A stretch of DNA of 64,000 nucleotides, taken from assembly GCF_020531985.1 (NCBI RefSeq), contig NZ_JAJAVQ010000008.1:19148-83147 (forward strand), given 5' to 3'. Under the pieces are notes generated by a model, which was not told the origin of the DNA, ran no database searches, and saw nothing but the letters and a program-made list of their open reading frames with translations. Origin of the DNA: Rheinheimera aquimaris (GTDB lineage Bacteria; Pseudomonadota; Gammaproteobacteria; Enterobacterales; Alteromonadaceae). This document shows positions 38,613 through 44,908 of the stretch, piece after piece; within the stretch, counting starts at the first letter, position 1; each line of letters starts with the position of its first letter. The position numbers were made by a program, and so were the translations under genes.

Positions 38613-39173
38613 ATGCTGAGTCTCGCCGCGATACAGCAGCAACTACAACAATCCAGCCTGCCACCGGTCGAAACCTGGGATCCGCCTTTTTGCGGCGATA
38701 TACCGTTGCAAATTGACAGCAACGGCGATTGGCTATACCAGCATAGTAAAATTCAGCGCCCTGCTTTGATAAAGCTGTTCGCATCCGTGTTGCTACGTCA
38801 GAACGATGCATATTACTTACAAACGCCGGTAGAAAAAGTCCGTATCGAAGTAGTTGATGCGCCGCTGATTGTGACACAACATAACTGGCTGGAGACAGAT
38901 AACGGCAGAGCACTCTGCCTGACGCTTAATACAGAGCAAGAGATAGTTGTCAGCCCGCAATATCCGTTAGCACTACAGCGTGATCCGCAGCAGCAGTTTT
39001 TACCCTATCTGCAATTATGGCGTGGCCTGACAGCGAAGCTGCACCGCAATGTCTATTATCAGCTGGCGGAACATGTCAGCGCTGTCTACTGTAATGCCCG
39101 GTTACATTACCAGATAAAAAGTGGTGGTTTCCCATACACTTTCGCCATAAGCGCCTGTGATGCTGGTCGGTGA
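38613..39173 (+). CDS. DUF1285 family protein
   Basis: 186 aa from ATG 38613, just after the tRNA; the frame extends back through the tRNA but that part is not coding. Core features: CGDIPLQIDSNGDWLYQHSK, PALIKLFASVLLR, YYLQTPVEKVRIEVVDAPLI, the two-domain beta-rich DUF1285 pattern. No signal peptide. Function unknown. The C-terminus (FAISACDAGR) is slightly longer than I would expect. Confidence 0.85.
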   Translation: MLSLAAIQQQLQQSSLPPVETWDPPFCGDIPLQIDSNGDWLYQHSKIQRPALIKLFASVLLRQNDAYYLQTPVEKVRIEVVDAPLIVTQHNWLETDNGRALCLTLNTEQEIVVSPQYPLALQRDPQQQFLPYLQLWRGLTAKLHRNVYYQLAEHVSAVYCNARLHYQIKSGGFPYTFAISACDAGR

Positions 39174-39261
39174 AATACGACACTTTATCTAAAGCCGGTT
39201 GCTGAATCAGACGACTGTGTTATCACTTAGTGTCTATTTGATCACATAAGGCCATAACAAC

Positions 39262-40557
39262 ATGAAGAAAACGCCAATAGCAATCCTGCTCAGCACCGCT
39301 TTTATTTGTAGCTCAGCTATCTGTAGCGTCAATGCCGCTACATTGATCCATGCAGGTAAAATTATTACCGCCGAAAACGGTAAAATTCTTACCGACCACA
39401 CCATCGTCGTAGAGCAGGACAAAATATCAGCGCTGGAAGCAGGATTTCGCCAAGCCAACGCTGACGACACTGTTATCGACCTGAAGCAACATACCGTCAT
39501 GCCTGGTCTCATGGATATGCATACACATTTTTATACCCAATTTAGTCCTTCCGTATACAGCGAAGGATTCACCATGAATGAAGCAGACTATGCGCTTCGG
39601 GGGGCCACTTTTGCTGAGAAAACCCTTATGGCTGGCTTTACCACGGTGCGGGAGCTGGGTGACAATAATCAGATTAGTGTGGCACTTAAAAAAGCCATTG
39701 CTAAAGGGTATATCAAAGGGCCACGAATTTACGCAGCCGGTAAATCTATCGCTACAACCGGCGGCCACGCCGACCCGACTAATGGGCTGGCCTATGCATT
39801 AATGGCAGATCCTGGACCAAAAGAAGGTGTAATTAATGGCCCCGATGATGCCCGCAAAGCCGTGCGTCAGCGCTATAAAGAAGGCTCGGATTTAATAAAG
39901 ATTACTGCCACAGGCGGTGTGCTCAGTGTTGCCAAAAGTGGCAGCAATCCTCAATTTACAGATGAAGAGCTGGCAGCAATTGTCAGTACAGCAAAAGATT
40001 ATGGTATGAAAGTGGCTGTGCATGCCCATGGCAAAGAAGGTATGGAACGGGCGATCCGGGCGGGTGTCGACTCTATCGAACATGGCACTTACATGGATAA
40101 AAACACCATGTCAATGATGCGAAAACAAGGCACCTACTTTGTGCCAACAATCAGTGCTGGCAAATGGGCAGAAGAAAAATCACATATTGCCGGCTTCTTT
40201 CCTGACCTGGTCAGGCCTAAGGCCGCTACTATTGGCGGAAAAATTCAGCAAACCTTTGCTGAGGCTTATAAAGCAGGTGTAAAGATTGCTTTTGGCACAG
40301 ACGCAGGTGTGTATGAACATGGTAATAACTGGCGCGAGTTTATCTACATGACAGAAGCTGGTATGCCAGCGCTTGAAGCCATTCACAGTGCCACAATCGA
40401 AGGGGCTCGCCTGCTGGGCGTAGCGGATGAGCTGGGCAGCATTAAAGCAGGTAAGCTGGCAGATATCGTCGCCGTACAGGGCGATCCTTTACAGGATATA
40501 AACTTGATGGGACAAATCAGCTTCGTGATGAAAGCTGGTCAAATCTTCCGGCAATAA
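39262..40557 (+). CDS. Secreted amidohydrolase (metal-dependent, Xaa-Pro/Xaa-Arg dipeptidase-like)
   Basis: 431 aa. Signal peptide about 1-25 ([10 protein letters not shown]). Amidohydrolase TIM barrel: MDMHTHFY (HxH metal ligands), carboxylated Lys in [39 protein letters not shown], and Asp in [14 protein letters not shown]. The C-terminal [19 protein letters not shown] is typical of the imidazolonepropionase/prolidase-like subgroup. A periplasmic hydrolase of dipeptides or cyclic amides is likely; the exact substrate is unknown. Stands alone. A possible CRP-like half site ending TCACA is at 39242-39246. Confidence 0.9.
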   Translation: MKKTPIAILLSTAFICSSAICSVNAATLIHAGKIITAENGKILTDHTIVVEQDKISALEAGFRQANADDTVIDLKQHTVMPGLMDMHTHFYTQFSPSVYSEGFTMNEADYALRGATFAEKTLMAGFTTVRELGDNNQISVALKKAIAKGYIKGPRIYAAGKSIATTGGHADPTNGLAYALMADPGPKEGVINGPDDARKAVRQRYKEGSDLIKITATGGVLSVAKSGSNPQFTDEELAAIVSTAKDYGMKVAVHAHGKEGMERAIRAGVDSIEHGTYMDKNTMSMMRKQGTYFVPTISAGKWAEEKSHIAGFFPDLVRPKAATIGGKIQQTFAEAYKAGVKIAFGTDAGVYEHGNNWREFIYMTEAGMPALEAIHSATIEGARLLGVADELGSIKAGKLADIVAVQGDPLQDINLMGQISFVMKAGQIFRQ

Positions 40558-40564
40558 TAACGTC

Positions 40565-40595
40565 GCGCTTCCGGTTTTATTCGGGCTGGAAGCGC
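40565..40595. terminator. Stem-loop between convergent genes
   Basis: A perfect 8-bp stem GCGCTTCC / GGAAGCGC with a 15-base loop, after the amidohydrolase stop and overlapping the DUF2489 stop. The T-run is short (TTT), so termination is uncertain. Confidence 0.4.
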
Positions 40596-41032
40596 TTTAA
40601 CAATGCATTCGTATCGGCAAGAATAAAGTCTTTCAAGTCCTGTTCAGCTTTCAGTCTGATACTGTCTTGCTGCTGCGTCAGAGCTTTATCTTGCTCTTTG
40701 CGCGCCTGATGTGTCGGCATATCTTTAACTACCTGATACATCTGATGTATGCCAGGATAAGTCGTTACCGGGTCTGGTTCATGTTCCGGCACCAGATGAT
40801 CCAATAACACCCACACCCTAAGAGCGCCTTCAGATAGTTCGCATTGCTCTTCGCGCATTGCCTTACATATTAGTACAATACTATCGCGCAGATAACGCTT
40901 TTTTTCGGCCAGTTGCTGCTTTGCCTGCTTACTCTGTTGCTGCAAGCGCCACAACAGTGTGCCAGCATAAAATGCCAACCCAGCCACTAACAACGCTGCC
41001 GCAACAAAGAGTACCCACACTGTTGTCGTCAA
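40577..41032 (-). CDS. DUF2489 family membrane protein
   Basis: 151 aa. One N-terminal TM (VWVLFVAAALLVAGLAFYAG, 5-24), then a helical cytosolic domain (KKRYLRDSIVLICKAMREEQ, ALRVWVLLDHLVPEHEPDP, YPGIHQMYQVVKDMPTHQAR) that defines DUF2489. It begins two bases after the yihI stop. The yihI-DUF2489 pair is common in Vibrio and Shewanella relatives (recollection). Function unknown. Confidence 0.88.
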   Translation of the reverse strand: MTTTVWVLFVAAALLVAGLAFYAGTLLWRLQQQSKQAKQQLAEKKRYLRDSIVLICKAMREEQCELSEGALRVWVLLDHLVPEHEPDPVTTYPGIHQMYQVVKDMPTHQARKEQDKALTQQQDSIRLKAEQDLKDFILADTNALLKRFQPE

Positions 41033-41034
41033 AA

Positions 41035-41580
41035 TCAGTCCTCATCACCCAGTAAATCTTTGCGCCAATCTTTACGTTCAAACGCGGCCAGCGGATCCAG
41101 CGGTTCATCGTCTGCGTCATCAGCTAATCCAAGCTGCTGCAGAAGCTGCTCTAAACGCGCTGTTTTGGCGTTAAAATACTTTGCATCTTTACCCGTAAGA
41201 ATTTCTTCCTGCTCAACCCGCTCGAGCAGCTGTTGCAGGTAGCCATCGTTTTCTATCAGAGCCAGTTCCTGCTCCGGTGTCAACGCTAGCGGTTTCGCTT
41301 TAGCCAAACTGGCTTTCGGCTGAATTTGCAATGCCGGTTGCTGCGCATCTGCAGGTACCAGCGCTATCGGCTTCTTACTGCCAAGCCGCTTATCTTTCTT
41401 TACAGACTCACCTTTTGACACAGACGAAACAACAGCAACGCTGTTACGGCTACCTGATTTTAAACCGGCGCCTTTTTTCTTGGTCTGTTCTTTTGGCTGC
41501 CGGGTTTTACGGATATCATCCGCCGACAAATGCCGTTGTCCATTCGGGCCGGCCGAACGTGTTTTTTTCTGACGAGTCAT
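41035..41580 (-). CDS. yihI: Der GTPase-activating protein YihI
   Basis: 181 aa from ATG 41580, preceded by AGGTGATAACC; an upstream start at 41607 is less likely. Basic, disordered N-terminal half (TRQKKTRSAGPNGQRHLSAD, KKGAGLKSGSRNSV), GSKKPIALVP, then the conserved acidic helical half (LTPEQELALIENDGYLQQLL, AKTARLEQLLQQLGLADDAD). YihI stimulates the GTPase of the ribosome-biogenesis factor Der. In E. coli it follows engB downstream of polA-spf; here it remains in the same neighbourhood. Confidence 0.92.
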   Translation of the reverse strand: MTRQKKTRSAGPNGQRHLSADDIRKTRQPKEQTKKKGAGLKSGSRNSVAVVSSVSKGESVKKDKRLGSKKPIALVPADAQQPALQIQPKASLAKAKPLALTPEQELALIENDGYLQQLLERVEQEEILTGKDAKYFNAKTARLEQLLQQLGLADDADDEPLDPLAAFERKDWRKDLLGDED

Positions 41581-41633
41581 GGTTATCACCTGTAAAAAAG
41601 GGCGCACATTTTAACCAGATTTGAGGCGAAACA

Positions 41634-42284
41634 CTAATGCTTTCGGTGCCTCAGTATTACGACATCTGCCGCAACAAAATCCAGTTCAAAATTATCCCTG
41701 TCTGCCAGATAGCGAAAAGTATTCTCACTAAAGAAACTGACATGGGTTGGGTCAAGCTTATAATGCCAACCGGTAAAGGCGTCTAAAGTGGTGTAGCGCT
41801 TTGTCATAATGGCCAGAGTGCCGCCGGGTTTCAAAAGAGATAACCACAATGCCCACTCCTGTGCCGGATTGACAAAATGCTCTATCGCCTCACTGCAGCA
41901 GATAAAGTGATATTGCTGCTGCAACACTGTAGCGTCTGGGGCAAAATACGGATCCCATACCGCCACCGTTTGCCCGGCTTCCGTTAACATTTTTGCCAGT
42001 AAAGGCCCAGGGCCGCAGCCAAAGTCCAGGCCGGATAACCCCTGCTCGGGTAGCACCTGTAGTAAAGGACCCGCTAATCGCTGCAGGAACTTACGATAGC
42101 CCTCATCATTCAGATCATTCTGGTGTAGCTGGTACTGCGCCAATTCATCTTGCGCTGAGAGCACGGCTCCCCTATCGGCAAAGACGAGACTACAGCATTG
42201 GCACTGATAATAACTGCGGCGGCTGTCCTGATGGAAAAACCGGCATTGCTTTGCCAGACATAAAGGGCAAGAGGAGTTCAACAT
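41634..42284 (-). CDS. SAM-dependent methyltransferase with N-terminal zinc-finger-like cysteines
   Basis: 216 aa. CPLC (6-9) and CQCC (about 28-31) suggest a zinc ribbon. Class I methyltransferase motifs: motif I LSGLDFGCGPGPLLAKML; motif II near TVAVWDPYFAP; motif IV ICCSEAIEHFVNP; LLKPGGTLAIMTKR follows. It resembles the methyltransf_23 class-I family; substrate unknown. Not obviously in an operon: 53 bases separate its stop from yihI. Confidence 0.88.
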   Translation of the reverse strand: MLNSSCPLCLAKQCRFFHQDSRRSYYQCQCCSLVFADRGAVLSAQDELAQYQLHQNDLNDEGYRKFLQRLAGPLLQVLPEQGLSGLDFGCGPGPLLAKMLTEAGQTVAVWDPYFAPDATVLQQQYHFICCSEAIEHFVNPAQEWALWLSLLKPGGTLAIMTKRYTTLDAFTGWHYKLDPTHVSFFSENTFRYLADRDNFELDFVAADVVILRHRKH

Positions 42285-42304
42285 AAACAGAAGATTAACC
42301 TACC

Positions 42305-42331
42305 AAAAGAAAAAGGCGATAAGATCGCCTT
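42305..42331 (-). terminator. Intrinsic terminator, minus strand
   Basis: An 8-bp stem AAGGCGAT / ATCGCCTT with a 3-base loop; on the minus strand it is followed by TTTTTCTTTT. It sits 22 bases past the stop of the 81-aa frame at 42353, supporting minus-strand transcription there. Confidence 0.65.
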
Positions 42332-42352
42332 ATCGCCCTGGATATATGTGTG

Positions 42353-42598
42353 TCAACTGGACACTTCTCTCATTCGCTGCCATCTTCCTGATGAAGTTAC
42401 GACACCCTGTCTGCTCTTCCTGTTTTTATGCTGCCTTCCTGGCTGAGTAATTTTATTCTTTACGATCGTCCTGATACTTTCGTAATCTTCCCTGAGCGTG
42501 AAATCACGCAGCACATCATCCGGATGTGTTCTAAACAAAGGCACCGCGCACTTACGTACTGGTACTGACACTTCCCTGCGGATAGTCCTTGTTTTCAT
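42353..42598 (-). CDS. Hypothetical basic protein
   Basis: 81 aa, rich in Arg/Lys/Val (MKTRTIRREVSVPVRKCAVP, FRTHPDDVLRDFTLREDYES). No signal peptide or known motif, and I do not recognise it. A good intrinsic terminator follows, and TTGCCA-N16-TAAATT upstream could be a promoter. The ribosome site is poor, and a GTTAC-N5-GTAAC hairpin (42601-42615) lies against the start codon. It could equally be a non-coding transcript. Confidence 0.4.
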   Translation of the reverse strand: MKTRTIRREVSVPVRKCAVPLFRTHPDDVLRDFTLREDYESIRTIVKNKITQPGRQHKNRKSRQGVVTSSGRWQRMREVSS

Positions 42599-42783
42599 TC
42601 GTTACGAAATGTAACTGAGGCTTAATTTACTCTGATGAGTTTATATGGCAATACACTACTCAAAAAAAACTACATTATTTTTAATATTCAGGATAATTAA
42701 CTATAAAAATCAATAAATTAAAATGAAAAAACAGTTCAAAAAAGTTCAATTTATTTTAAGGAAGGCTATTTTCCTACACTAGC

Positions 42784-42801
42784 TGTGAGATATATCTCAC
42801 A
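42784..42801. promoter_or_regulatory. Perfect 18-bp palindrome TGTGAGATATATCTCACA
   Basis: Complete dyad symmetry in an AT-rich stretch (42605-42826) that has no recognisable gene. The outer TGTGA/TCACA resembles CRP half-sites but the spacer is 8 rather than 6 bases, so another dimeric regulator is more likely. It lies past the cytochrome c4 terminator, about 190 bases upstream of the 81-aa frame. Confidence 0.55.
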
Positions 42802-42819
42802 AAATTTTGGCCCCAAAAT

Positions 42820-42846
42820 AAAAAAACCGGCGATGAACACCGGCTT
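42820..42846 (-). terminator. Intrinsic terminator of the cytochrome c4 gene
   Basis: On the minus strand a 9-bp stem with two G-U pairs (AAGCCGGTG / CGCCGGTTT-type) and loop TTCAT, followed by a T-run. The plus-strand version contains mismatches, so the direction is clear. Confidence 0.7.
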
Positions 42847-42880
42847 TTGCGCGATAAAATTCAGCAGGCGCTACGAATAA

Positions 42881-43507
42881 TTAGTGCAAACCGCCCAGAT
42901 ATTGTGAAAGCACCTCAATATCTTCATCGGTCAGTTTTCTGGCAATATCCTGCATCATGCCATTTAAATCATTTGCCCGCTTACCTTCACGGAATTCCGT
43001 CAACGTCGTTTTAAGATATGTAGCGTGCTGAAATGAAATTTTTGGGAAACCACCCAGACCCAAACCCGAACCGCGCGGACCATGACACGCAATACAGGCT
43101 GCAATGCCGCGGCTGGCATCGCCGCCACGGTATAACTTTTCACCACGTGCTATGACATTTTCAGGTGTCGCGCCCGCTTTCATTTTTTGGGAAGCAAAAT
43201 ATGCTGCCAGATCTTTCATATCCTGATCAGACAATGCCGCTACCATACCAAACATGATGCTGTTATTACGGCCTTGCTTGCCACCGGTTTCCATGCCTGT
43301 TTTAAAGTCTTTTAATTGCTTATATAAATATGTCGCATGCTGCCCGGCAAGCTTTGGATACATATCCACTAAACTATTGCCATCGGCGCTATGGCAAGCT
43401 GCACATACTGCTGATTTCGCTTTACCGGCTTCGGCATCACCATCAAACGCCTGAGCTGTTCCGATAAGACCGAATAACAGCGTCAGTGGAAATAGAATTT
43501 TTTTCAT
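42881..43507 (-). CDS. Cytochrome c4 (periplasmic dihaem cytochrome)
   Basis: 208 aa. Signal peptide about 1-20 (GTAQA/FDG). Two haem sites: CAACH (35-39) and CIACH (about 137-141), each half of class I cytochrome c type with an axial Met downstream (SIMFGMVAAL, LNGMMQDIAR). Length and symmetry match cytochrome c4, which shuttles electrons to terminal oxidases. Divergent from engB, a common arrangement in Vibrio/Shewanella relatives (from memory). Confidence 0.95.
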   Translation of the reverse strand: MKKILFPLTLLFGLIGTAQAFDGDAEAGKAKSAVCAACHSADGNSLVDMYPKLAGQHATYLYKQLKDFKTGMETGGKQGRNNSIMFGMVAALSDQDMKDLAAYFASQKMKAGATPENVIARGEKLYRGGDASRGIAACIACHGPRGSGLGLGGFPKISFQHATYLKTTLTEFREGKRANDLNGMMQDIARKLTDEDIEVLSQYLGGLH

Positions 43508-43658
43508 TTTTTATCCGTCTCTGTCCGCATTAAACCGCCAGCATACTGGCAACCAAGTGTAATAACCCTAATTTTTATGCCTATTTTACACGAAACTGGT
43601 CAAAGTAAAATCCCATACAGCGCGCAAAAGCTTCTGCCGATCCCTCAGATCCGCTACA

Positions 43659-44321
43659 ATGCCACCAAACGATTCGCCGGAGAAGGCTGTGTACAAGTCA
43701 AAAATTAATTATCAACGTGCTGCATTTCTAACCAGCGCACCGGATATTGCAGCTTTACCTGCTGATGAAGGTATCGAAGTTGCCTTTGCCGGGCGTTCTA
43801 ACGCTGGCAAATCCAGTGCGTTAAATACACTAACTAAGCAAAATAGCTTAGCCCGCACCAGTAAAACGCCCGGGCGGACTCAACTTATTAACACCTTCAG
43901 CCTGGATCCAACACGCCGGCTAATTGATTTACCTGGCTACGGTTTTGCTAAAGTACCGTTAGCGGTAAAGCAAAAATGGCAGAAATCGCTGGCTGAATAC
44001 CTGATGAAACGCGACAGCCTCAAAGGCCTGGTTGTATTAATGGATATTCGACACCCGCTAAAAGATCTCGATCAGGACCTGATTCACTGGGCTGTAGAAA
44101 GTGAGCTACCCGTACTCATTCTGCTGACTAAAGCGGATAAGCTTGGCCCGGGAGCCAGAAAGAAGACCTTACTTGAGGTGCGGGAAGCTGCATTGGCATT
44201 TATGGGTGATGTAACTGTGCATAGCTTCAGTTCATTAAACAAACAAGGATTGAGTGATTTGGAACAAGTGCTTGATCTCTGGTTTGGCGCCGATGAAGCA
44301 GCACAAATCATTGTAGAATAA
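43659..44321 (+). CDS. engB: Ribosome biogenesis GTP-binding protein EngB (YihA)
   Basis: 220 aa TRAFAC GTPase required for 50S assembly. G1 GRSNAGKSS (45-53), G2 near TPGRTQ, G3 [11 protein letters not shown]4 TKADK (about 157-161), G5 SFSSLNKQG. The start at ATG 43659 gives the usual short N-terminal extension ([20 protein letters not shown]). It faces the Spot 42 locus and polA; on its own strand no T-rich terminator follows, so read-through antisense to the small RNA at 44329 is possible. Confidence 0.97.
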   Translation: MPPNDSPEKAVYKSKINYQRAAFLTSAPDIAALPADEGIEVAFAGRSNAGKSSALNTLTKQNSLARTSKTPGRTQLINTFSLDPTRRLIDLPGYGFAKVPLAVKQKWQKSLAEYLMKRDSLKGLVVLMDIRHPLKDLDQDLIHWAVESELPVLILLTKADKLGPGARKKTLLEVREAALAFMGDVTVHSFSSLNKQGLSDLEQVLDLWFGADEAAQIIVE

Positions 44322-44328
44322 CAGGCAT

Positions 44329-44414
44329 AAAAAAACCGACACACTCAGGTGTCGGTCATAGCAAACGGGGAGAAGCTATAATTTCAAATCAACAGGGTGT
44401 CTTATTGCTAAGAC
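44329..44414 (-). ncRNA. Candidate new small RNA downstream of Spot 42
   Basis: About 86 nt on the minus strand. It would begin at a 6-bp stem GTCTTA / TAAGAC capped by a GNRA tetraloop GCAA (44414-44399). Next comes a single-stranded A/U-rich stretch, then a 5-bp stem ATAGC / GCTAT whose 12-base loop is TTCTCCCCGTTT (44379-44358), an anti-Shine-Dalgarno-like sequence. It ends in an 8-bp terminator ACCGACAC / GTGTCGGT with six T (44356-44329). A TATAAT box lies 7 bases before the predicted start. The 3' end is 8 bases from the engB stop on the other strand. Not recognised as a known family; prediction only. Confidence 0.6.
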
Positions 44415-44420
44415 AGATTC

Positions 44421-44426
44421 ATTATA
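44421..44426 (-). promoter_or_regulatory. -10 box of the candidate small RNA
   Basis: A perfect TATAAT on the minus strand, preceded by TG. TTCAAA 16 bases upstream is a weak -35 (4 of 6). It predicts a start at about 44414, at the base of the 5' hairpin. Confidence 0.55.
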
Positions 44427-44569
44427 CAGCAATTCTTACCGGTTTGAAGTATTTACTCTAAAAAATCTAATAAATTTTCAGTTTCCCCGTCAACTTTCTG
44501 CAGCCTATTGTCACATAGAAATACATTTCGTATTTTAACAACGGTTATGCCATCGATTTCAAAAAAGCA

Positions 44570-44683
44570 AAAAAAAACGCCCCACTGCAAGCAGTGGGGC
44601 GGCTAAATAAGCCTACTTTCTTGCGCTGCAGCTCTATTGAGCTCAGACACTGAAAGATAGAACATCTTACCTCTGTACCCTAC
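44570..44683 (-). ncRNA. spf: Spot 42 small RNA
   Basis: Read on the minus strand from 44683: GTAGGGTACAGAGGTAAGAT then GTTCTATCTTTCAG, identical to the first 34 bases of E. coli Spot 42 as I recall it. The middle differs, then TTTAGCCGCCCC and an 11-bp terminator stem CGCCCCACTGC / GCAGTGGGGCG with a nine-T tail. Total about 114 nt against 109 in E. coli. Position downstream of polA, same strand, opposite engB, is the conserved locus. Spot 42 is an Hfq-dependent repressor of catabolic mRNAs, normally repressed by cAMP-CRP. Confidence 0.93.
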
Positions 44684-44690
44684 AACTCAA

Positions 44691-44718
44691 ATTTTAACCA
44701 GGCCGAGCCGGAATGCAA
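44691..44718 (-). promoter_or_regulatory. Sigma-70 promoter of spf
   Basis: On the minus strand: TTGCAT (44718-44713), 16 bases, TAAAAT (44696-44691), then 7 bases to the G at 44683. Close in form to the E. coli spf promoter. Confidence 0.75.
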
Positions 44719-44723
44719 GTCAT

Positions 44724-44744
44724 TTTTGTAATAAAACTACAAAA
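44724..44744. promoter_or_regulatory. Inverted repeat TTTTGTA-N7-TACAAAA upstream of spf
   Basis: Perfect 7-bp arms centred 51 bases before the spf start, where E. coli carries its CRP site. The arms do not match TGTGA/TCACA, so the regulator may be different. Confidence 0.5.
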
Positions 44745-44773
44745 TACCAATATAAGCAAAATACTGATTTAAT

Positions 44774-44792
44774 TTGGTAATTAAATTACCAA
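44774..44792. promoter_or_regulatory. Inverted repeat TTGGTAAT-TAA-ATTACCAA
   Basis: Perfect 8-bp arms with a 3-base centre, about 100 bases before the spf start and just past the polA terminator. TTGGT/ACCAA motifs recur on both sides (TACCAAT at 44745, TTGGTTA near 44800). It fits an operator for a dimeric regulator. Confidence 0.45.
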
Positions 44793-44805
44793 CGCTTATT
44801 GGTTA

Positions 44806-44831
44806 GAAAAAAACCCGCCTTGAGGCGGGTT
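44806..44831 (-). terminator. Intrinsic terminator of polA
   Basis: Stem AACCCGCC / GGCGGGTT with loop TTGA; on the minus strand followed by TTTTTTCT. It lies about 78 bases past the polA stop and upstream of the spf promoter, so spf is transcribed independently. Confidence 0.8.
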
Positions 44832-44908
44832 GGGAAAGGGTACAGGAGAGAAACTAACAGCATTACTAATTTTTCAGACTCACTCTTTACACTGTTAGTT
44901 CAAAATAT

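Noticed and set aside
42784..42801. CRP site
   Set aside because: The half-sites match but the spacer is 8 bases; CRP needs 6. Kept as an unidentified palindrome.
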